NCBI RefSeq assembly: GCF_000327385.1
Contig: NW_008709889.1
Location: 1,253,546 to 1,317,545 of the forward strand
Origin: Lottia gigantea
Taxonomy: Eukaryota; Mollusca; Gastropoda; Lottiidae
Reading direction: 5' to 3'
Length of the DNA: 64,000 nt
Shown one piece after another: positions 40,401 to 64,000 of the stretch. The position numbers were made by a program, and so were the translations under genes. Below the pieces are notes generated by a model. The model saw only the letters and a program-made list of their open reading frames with translations. It searched no databases and was not told the origin of the DNA. Position 1 is the stretch's first letter. Each line of letters opens with the position of its first letter.

Positions 40401-41832
40401 TGTGTACTGTAAACTAGCTTTATAAGCTGATAATCTAAGCAAGATTTCATACCTAAAATGGGTGGGGAATGAGTATCTACACAATAAAATTCAACATTAC
40501 TAGAGATAGATCCTTTTTCACAAGGTAGGGAACAGATACCAAGTGATGGCAGTGGATTACTATTATATGCAGACAGACTACGTGGTGATTTTCTCAGTGC
40601 ACCCTTAAACTTCAGATTATCATAATCATATTTTGGAAAAATATTTACCTGTGAACCCGTATCTAGCTTGAATTCAATAGGTTTTGCATAATATAATTGG
40701 TAGCAAATGCTTGATCGTTCTTAACATTAAACTTAAGTTTATCTATTATAGAGTCTATATAAATACCTTCTTCAATGTCGTCTTCACTGGGAATGACTTC
40801 ATGAACTTTCGTTTTGATCGGCACACTTTTGAAGAATGGTTTCACTTTTGGCAGCTGTTGCATTTCTTTCCTTTTGCAGGACACTCTTCGGGTTTCAGAT
40901 GTGAGTTTCCACAGTTTCCACAAGACTTCTGCTGATGTGGTTTCTTCGCATCATAAGATCTTGAATCATTAGCAGGATGTCCTTTGTTGACAAAACTTTT
41001 CTTCTTCTGGTCATATTTCATACTTGATCCAGAGGCACTATATTTTGCTTGTCTCTGCGATCTGAGCTCATGGACTGCTGCCGGCTTTTCATCTGTTATA
41101 GTTGTCCTTGGCTGTATTCGAATGCCTGGGCGATTTTGATTGATTTTTCAAGCGTTGGTCCCAAATATAAGACTGTCTCTGATCATCTCGTCCTGATCCT
41201 TGAAATTACAGTCCTTTGCGATCAGTTTCAATCTGGTGATAAACTGCTCAACTGTTTCACTTCCTTGGGTTTTGTCTCTGAATTTGCATCGTGCAAGTAA
41301 AGAGTTCTCTTTTGGATGGACGTAAGCAAGAATTTGTCGAAATGAACGGAAAGTTTCACTGAGTCACCTTCGTTCAACTGCCATGTATTAAAGATGTCAC
41401 GGCCTTTTTCACCAATCTTTACCTTTTCGGCAAGCGGTCCGTTCAGAATTAGTTCCACATGCTGTTAAAACTTTTTCCATGTTTCCACAATATTGGATGA
41501 ATCCCAGTCAATCTGTGGTTTTGGCACACCGTTTAAATCCATATTTCCCGTATTTTCTGACACCATGTAACAATGTGTGGGGCAAGGAATGAATAAAAGA
41601 ACGACAAGTTGTGATCAACTTTAATGTATTCCTCAACACACGTCATATATAAAGCGGGGCTTAAAAATTACAAATCATGGCCTAGGCCTAGTATTAACGG
41701 GAGATAACTCTTTAATCGTTAATACTTAATTGATAATGTTACAATTACTGTCAAGTATGTTTATAATACATAAATTGAAATTTCAATATTCTTACCTGTA
41801 CCAGAAATATCCTTCCTGGAAGCAGCAGGCAT
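31461..41832 (-). CDS. MPP2/PALS2: MAGUK p55 family scaffold, MPP2/PALS2 (fly varicose) group; complete, 12 coding exons
   Basis: A membrane-associated guanylate kinase scaffold that links junction and polarity proteins under the plasma membrane. Coding exons, in transcript order: 41796-41832, 37011-37135, 36337-36489, 35890-36133, 35437-35585, 34218-34349, 33802-33913, 33194-33415, 32788-32990, 32420-32545, 31823-31861, 31461-31637. All GT-AG, all phases join, 1719 nt, 572 residues (human MPP2 and PALS2 are about 576 and 540). Domains: L27-type helices at about 13-115; PDZ at about 147-227 with carboxylate loop EPLGITV; SH3 at about 237-300 (AHFSYDP, DPNWWQ, GLIPS); basic hinge KKKKKYKYN; guanylate kinase-like from about 350 ([31 protein letters not shown]). 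It ends QWVPVNWVY, the C-terminus typical of MPP2/PALS2 rather than of PALS1. The P-loop is degenerate, as in MAGUKs, so it should bind partners rather than catalyse. The start codon follows TTTTCTTAG/GC, so a 5' UTR intron exists. Confidence 0.95.
31823..31861 (-). CDS. MPP2/PALS2: 39-nt microexon inside the guanylate kinase domain
   Basis: Flanked by TTATTTAG and GTAAGTACC, this exon encodes [13 protein letters not shown], 13 residues, phase 0 at both ends. It falls between [13 protein letters not shown] (previous exon) and [16 protein letters not shown] (last exon). At this point human MPP2/PALS2 has a short loop (SGISTKQLTEADLRRT) after the LRAM helix. Because it is divisible by three it could be skipped without breaking the frame; whether it is alternative cannot be seen here. 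Confidence 0.85.
32030..32245 (-). repeat. SINE-like dispersed repeat, in MAGUK intron 10
   Basis: In its sense orientation it runs GTTTCCCCTTGTCAGAGATG, TGACATGGAAAAAGTGTCTA, ATCAATAAACTGAGGCCC, TGTGCACGTTTACAATC and ends GTGCCGAAAAGTAGGACATA. It is one of the two fullest copies in the window and a usable reference for the family. Confidence 0.6.
36709..36899. mobile_element. 191-bp MITE in MAGUK intron 2
   Basis: 24-bp terminal inverted repeats begin CAGTTAGGGTCTAA and end GACAGCCCT, with one mismatch between ends. No coding capacity. Flanks show no obvious target duplication. Confidence 0.75.
37387..37553 (-). repeat. 3' LTR of the Ty3/gypsy element
   Basis: Shares with the LTR at 41566-41743 'tgtaacaatgtgtggggcaa', the 'ggcctaggcctag' block and 'gggagataactctttaatcg'. 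It lacks a short segment present in the other LTR and differs near its inner end. One copy of the target duplication ATTAC adjoins its low end. Confidence 0.9.
41566..41743 (-). repeat. 5' LTR of the Ty3/gypsy element
   Basis: 178 bp, TGT...ACA. In element sense it begins TGTAACATTATC and is followed inwards by TGGTGTCAGAA, the likely primer-binding site. The outer edge is followed by ATTAC (41744-41748), matching the other side of the insertion. Confidence 0.9.
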
Positions 41833-41875
41833 GTTGATCTGGTTCACTATAAGCCTAAGAAAATAAATCAATAAA

Positions 41876-43090
41876 CCAATAATGCAATGCCAGCACAACT
41901 TCAAAGAAATTAAAGAACAAGAAGAGTGAGTCAACTCTTAAAAAAAAAAAGTGAAATCACAGCTTCAAAATAGCTATCTTATATATTACCAATACATTTA
42001 TTCAATTATGAAGCCATATAGTGGTCTGAAAGTTAAGTTGTCAGTAGAAGTCTGGATACTTATTTATATTAAATGTAAGCTTCTGTACAACGTAAAATAA
42101 ATATCTTAACAAAGAGGAGATAAGATTGGCTTTATTGACCAGTTATCCCTGATTTTCAGTGACTAGTTTTGTTCAGGATTGAACTCATCAGGCTGATAAA
42201 TACTCACTCGGCAGGGGCTGTCTTATATACCGTACTGTTCGACCCCGGTAGAAATTTTTACCAGGGTTACTGGGGTTTGACCCCTTCAAAAGTTGGCGGG
42301 GTGAAGAATATTTGTTGGGGTTACCTGGGTTGGATGTGAAGTTTGCCTGAGTGGGTGGAGTTTGGGTTTTTTTTTGTGCACCTGGGTGATGGAGAAGGCT
42401 TGTGTAAGGGGGGAAGGCTAGTGTAAGGGAGGGATGAGACCAGATAGGCCAACCTGTTATAAAAATAGTCGTTTTGTGAAGTGCCAAACTCTAGCAGTTG
42501 AGTATAACCAGTAGTAGTCTACTTTCAATTTTAGTAGCTCAAAATTTTCATGGTCATCACATATTGAATTTTTTAGGAGACATTAAGGATTGGTCAGACT
42601 TTCATTCGACTTATTGGAAAGCTTTTAACAAGATTTCTGCAGAAAGTTGTAGAAGGTTGAATTCGTGTTTTAACATGGGTAGAGATGGCAAATGAATTAG
42701 TGGAGTTGGTCCTCTCTAGGCTGGCCGGGGGGCTAATACAATCGTTCAAGTAAAAACCTAACACCAAGGCGTTAGTTAGAATGATGCTATGTTAGTTACA
42801 CACAATCTGACAAAATCAAACGTACGTTTACAAAATAAGACATGTTTAATGTTATCAGATCATTCAGATGTGTGTTAATTGCCTATCTATACAATAAATA
42901 GGCCAATAAACAATTTTGTCAACAATTTTGTCGCCATTTTGGATTCTGCAACACCTTTTCCGGTTTGTATGTTTTAAGTCCTAAAAACTTATAGACAGCA
43001 TGGAAATTACTGTTTGGAGACCTCAAATTTGTTTCGAATCCACACTTTGCTTAATCTAATAGCTAAATCAACAATAATTGCAAGAATAAA
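41876..43090. other. Spacer upstream of MAGUK coding exon 1
   Basis: No coding exon. At 42190-42480 there is a G/T-rich strip with repeated 'ggggtt', 'ctggg' and 'gggtgg' strings. It keeps a 99-codon proline-rich frame open on the minus strand (42188-42487). That frame has no homology I recognise and its composition explains it. Confidence 0.4.
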
Positions 43091-43099
43091 GAAATTTAC

Positions 43100-43195
43100 C
43101 TGTAAAAAGTTTTGTTATTAGCGGTAATGTACGACAGGTCGAGTACAGCATGAGTCACGTGACAAATATTGTGAAATGTGAGCAGTGATTGGTTG
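43100..43195 (-). promoter_or_regulatory. Candidate promoter / first noncoding exon of the MAGUK gene
   Basis: On the minus strand a donor ACAG/GTAAAT lies at 43098-43100, about 1.3 kb upstream of the coding start, which itself follows a 3' splice site. Just upstream are a perfect 10-bp palindrome GTCACGTGAC (43154-43163, an E-box of the CLEAR/USF type, overlapped by TGAGTCA at 43151-43157) and an inverted CCAAT box (43188-43192). The spacing is plausible for a promoter. No transcript evidence; the E-box is a short motif and could occur by chance. Confidence 0.35.
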
Positions 43196-44261
43196 AATTC
43201 CATATCTCACTATTTGCGGTATTTGTGATGAATGCCTCTTAAAGGTTGGTTTGGTTTGCCAAATTACCACTCACAAAATTTTGCAAAACAGAAAAAGTTT
43301 GATCTTTTGGTACCGACCACTTTCAAAGCTATAAAAGCCACTATAATTTATTACAAATCACTGTTTAGTTTAATAGAGATTGCAGTGATGTGTTAGAAAC
43401 GAAACAAATAGATGGAGGACAAAGGCATACCTCACAAACCGCCACAATTATAATGGAGTCATTAGATAACGGTGATTAAAATTTATAGTTTTTTTTTAAG
43501 TTAATCACGTTTCAAACTTTAAACTCCTATCATAAATTGTGATTATCTATTAGTGAATTTAATCACTACATGCTATTAAGCGAAGGTCTATCAATATCTA
43601 TATCCAGTATTTAAGACGAGTATTAAGAAATGATAGCAAACAAGATCTTCAAGGGGAATATTTCTTGAGACCCTTAGGCTACACCACTTGTACATTTCAT
43701 TGTCAACCCTGTCACAAATCTGCCATTAATGACCTTAACAGATATAGATGTAATTGCTGTGTATGATAAAGTACCATAGGTTTAAACAAGTGGGGGGCCA
43801 AGAGGGATGTGATTTTTATATAGTAATTGCTTCTGGCATTGGCTTTATCTTAAGTGTTAGCCAATAGTGATTGATACTTATGTCACAAGACTACTAGTAC
43901 CCACTATCATTACAAGAGGGCATTCTTATATGACGATATTAAAAAAAACTATAACAACAGAACATTTCCACATTACCATTTATACAGTAATCTTAATAAA
44001 TCATTTACAAATTCAACATGTTTCTAAATATAACTTCACACAAATGGCTGAATTCACAATAATTTGCCTTGTTGACATTGTCTAAATTTGAAATTCAAAT
44101 CTTTCTTAGCAGATTTTGTCTAAAGCTTTGGCATGTGACAGTAGCTTATTAATATTATATTGGCATATAAATATTCACAATTGATGGTGAATTTCTACCA
44201 AAGTAAAAAAACAATATTGTCAGTATCACAAAATCTGTGTTTTGTTTAACAGTCTTCTGGT

Positions 44262-62199
<17,938 letters not shown>

Positions 62200-62244
62200 T
62201 CTGATTCTGAAATAATGAAGAACAGCATGGGTAATCAATTGTCA

Positions 62245-62523
62245 TTAAAGGGATCATAAAGAGGATTTTCAACACTTTTATGTGTATTTGCACCATTTCC
62301 AATTTATAATGTTTGTGGTTTGTGCAATTCAACTAAGACTAAGTGTTTGGTGACATCACTAATCGCGGTGGGTCTTAAGTGGTAAAACATATGTCACGAT
62401 TAGTGACACCATCCAACACCAATTTTAAGTGAAATTGCAAGAACCATAGACGTCTGAATGAAAATTGGAATGGTGCAATTTGATACACATTAAATTTAGT
62501 AACCCTTGTTACAATGCCTTTAA
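62245..62523. mobile_element. TTAA-flanked foldback MITE upstream of NDUFS1 exon 1
   Basis: Edges carry TTAA (62245-62248, 62520-62523). Nested inverted arms include ATGTGTATTTGCACCATTTCC with AATTGGAATGGTGCAATTTG, and GTGACATCACTAAT with ATTAGTGACAC. The outer sequence TAAAGGGATCATAAAGAG and the ATGTGTAT block resemble the element at 5007-5173, so both belong to one family. It lies in the 5' UTR intron of NDUFS1, close to the first coding exon. Confidence 0.65.
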
Positions 62524-64000
62524 TTCATTCACATTGCTTATCAATATGATTATGAAGTGGCCCTAGCTAGAATAAAGTGTCTTATAGATTTTGAGTACTG
62601 GTATTGAATGGGGTATTTTGTGTCGCCAAGTGGGCTTTTCTGAATGTATCAAATACTATTACTGTTTTATCTGTGTCTGTGTAAGACAGTATTATGAAAA
62701 AAAGATTATGAACATGCCTCAAAAACCCATCATTCACTGTTTTTGTTTAAGAGTTGTCAAAATGATGATAGGCCTAGATGTTAAGTGTCTGTGTTTATTG
62801 TTGGTATTTTTATCAATGCAATTTCTGACAATCTGAATACCTAGAAGATGGTATTTAAATTTACATAAAAATGATTGAATTAGTCTAGGCTTATTCGAAT
62901 AGAATGCCCAGTGGAAATACAGTAAAATAGAGCCAGAGGTTATCTTTTCGGTTTTCCTTTCCAGACATACGTTTCATAACAAGTCCAAGCCGAATTTGAC
63001 ATTAATATGTACGTCTCATGCGCAATGACACTGAATGTATAAAAACAACATCATTTTGTTCGCAAGAAATGAAATTTAAGCCTTTACACGTAATTACCTG
63101 TATCTGTCAGCAGATTTATCTGCAAAATGCTAAAAATCCTTCAAGAGGACGAAAATTCTCTTGCCGTACGGTATCCGGCTTCTTGAAATTTTGGAACAAA
63201 TTTTACCGTCAGACGAACGAAACGAAAATACATTATTAGACCTTTAATATAGTCTATTAGTTTTAGAGCTTTGTCATCTTTCAAAAATTGATTTTGTTAA
63301 AATAAGTCCAATCGAATTCTTGTTCAAAATGTTTTATTTTAGCTTAACCGATGACATTTAACATAAGACCTACCCTAAATAAGTGCAAAAACTCTTAGCA
63401 AGTTTTAAGGTCTGCAAAAAGCAATCACCTTTGTGCGTTGAGAAGGAATGTCAAATATTTTCTAAGTATCATTATCGTCTGCTCCAGTTTGATTGTTATG
63501 AAAGCCCACTAATATTGTAGCTTATCAGAATTAATTATTCTCATTGTCAAAAATGAATGGTGTATCAATGATGTTACGTGTTCTTTGTTGTTTGATGTTC
63601 ATGGTTTTGTATATTAGATTGTGATAGCTTAAGTGCCTTGTACATCCTTTTCTGTACAATGTACTTGATCACAGCAACATAATCTGTCCATTTAATACGC
63701 TACACATGGAGGTCTATTTGTGTAGGCCTAATTTTTTAAACAAATTCTAGAGCTAGGGCCTACATCGAATTATTGTGTAGATTTTCTTTATTTTCCCCTT
63801 GGGCTGAATGTTATAGGCCTACAGGACCATATCCTTGTGTGTTGGGCCTAATTCTGACTCAGAGTTTTTATTATTATCTGTGTTGGTGTCTGTGTTCAAT
63901 ATTGTATCAAAGGGGTCACAAAATACATAATTCTAACAATACAATAGTTATTTTATTTCAATGTAAAATATTTCAATAATATCACATTTATAAAACAAAA
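62524..64000. other. Region upstream of NDUFS1
   Basis: No coding exon of another gene is recognised. It includes the candidate 5' UTR exon at 63098-63240; beyond that I see nothing I can name. Short open frames at 62591-62836, 63018-63239 and 63773-63979 are not supported as genes. Confidence 0.4.
63098..63240 (-). other. NDUFS1: Candidate 5' UTR exon of NDUFS1 (upper bound arbitrary)
   Basis: The coding start at 62199 lies a few bases behind a 3' splice site (TTATTTCAG), so at least one noncoding exon must lie upstream. On the minus strand a strong donor, GACAGATACAG/GTAATTAC, sits at 63096-63098. The sequence before it, up to about 63240, has more CpG than its surroundings (CGTTCGTCTGACGG, CCGTACGG), as expected near a promoter. 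This is an inference with no transcript support; other donors are possible. Confidence 0.35.

Larger units (their letters stand above)
37387..41743 (-). mobile_element. Ty3/gypsy LTR retrotransposon, broken, in MAGUK intron 1
   Basis: The element is 4357 bp, in the same orientation as the host gene, and flanked by an exact 5-bp target duplication ATTAC (37382-37386 and 41744-41748). LTRs lie at 41566-41743 (5') and 37387-37553 (3'), both beginning TGT and ending ACA. A primer-binding region TGGTGTCAGAA follows the 5' LTR. Recognisable parts in order: gag region with a CX2CX4HX4C zinc knuckle (about 40865-40935); aspartic protease with DTGS (about 40650); reverse transcriptase with VDDILVYG (39618-39989); RNase H ([18 protein letters not shown], 38981-39577); integrase core (38308-38568); integrase C-terminal part (37711-38244). 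It resembles the K02A2.6/Mag-like group. It carries several breaks and is a fossil. The LTRs differ at a number of sites and by small indels, so it is not recent. Confidence 0.93.

Noticed and set aside
42188-42487. 99-codon proline-rich minus-strand frame
   Set aside because: Explained by a G/T-rich low-complexity strip that avoids stops.

Overview
The window is eukaryotic nuclear DNA: AT-rich, with multi-exon genes using GT-AG introns and many transposable-element relics. A mollusc, or at least a lophotrochozoan, is the best guess. The reasons are elements built from ~160-170 bp tandem cores that contain 'gggcaataactca' and end 'gacggac...catgtgggcgtata' (the layout of the bivalve 'pearl' elements), plus the gene structures. 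The species cannot be named from this window.

Two host genes are clear, both on the minus strand and both complete in coding sequence. NDUFS1 (75-kDa iron-sulfur subunit of respiratory complex I) runs from ATG at 62199 to stop at 44262 in 19 coding exons, 726 residues, with every Fe-S ligand in place. Downstream of it lies a MAGUK p55 gene of the MPP2/PALS2 (fly varicose) group, ATG at 41832 to stop at 31461, 12 coding exons, 572 residues, domain order L27-PDZ-SH3-guanylate kinase. All exon phases were checked by hand and join in frame.

Layout. 1-31460: no convincing host gene; it holds LINE relics (3784-4460, 8770-8870, 12900-13020, 14119-14325), a Penelope-type relic (15040-15460), MITE-like inverted repeats, a 12-bp minisatellite (5410-5565), a 642-bp inverted-repeat element (14374-15015) and a minisatellite of about 5.2 kb (16750-21945). 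31461-41832: the MAGUK gene, with a broken Ty3/gypsy element (37387-41743, 5-bp target duplication ATTAC) in intron 1. 41833-44261: spacer with a possible promoter. 44262-62199: NDUFS1, whose introns are packed with repeats. 62200-64000: upstream region with a TTAA-flanked MITE and a candidate 5' UTR exon.

The most unusual object is in NDUFS1 intron 8. About 24 tandem copies of an ~88-bp unit consist of the first ~70 nt of exon 9 plus its own 3' splice site, lying directly against the real exon. Other points of note are a nearly identical 182-bp copy of NDUFS1 intron 5 inside a tandem-core element in intron 4, two element families with different cores but the same right end, and an in-frame 39-nt microexon in the MAGUK guanylate kinase domain. 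I found no wholly new gene system; the novelty is in repeat architecture.
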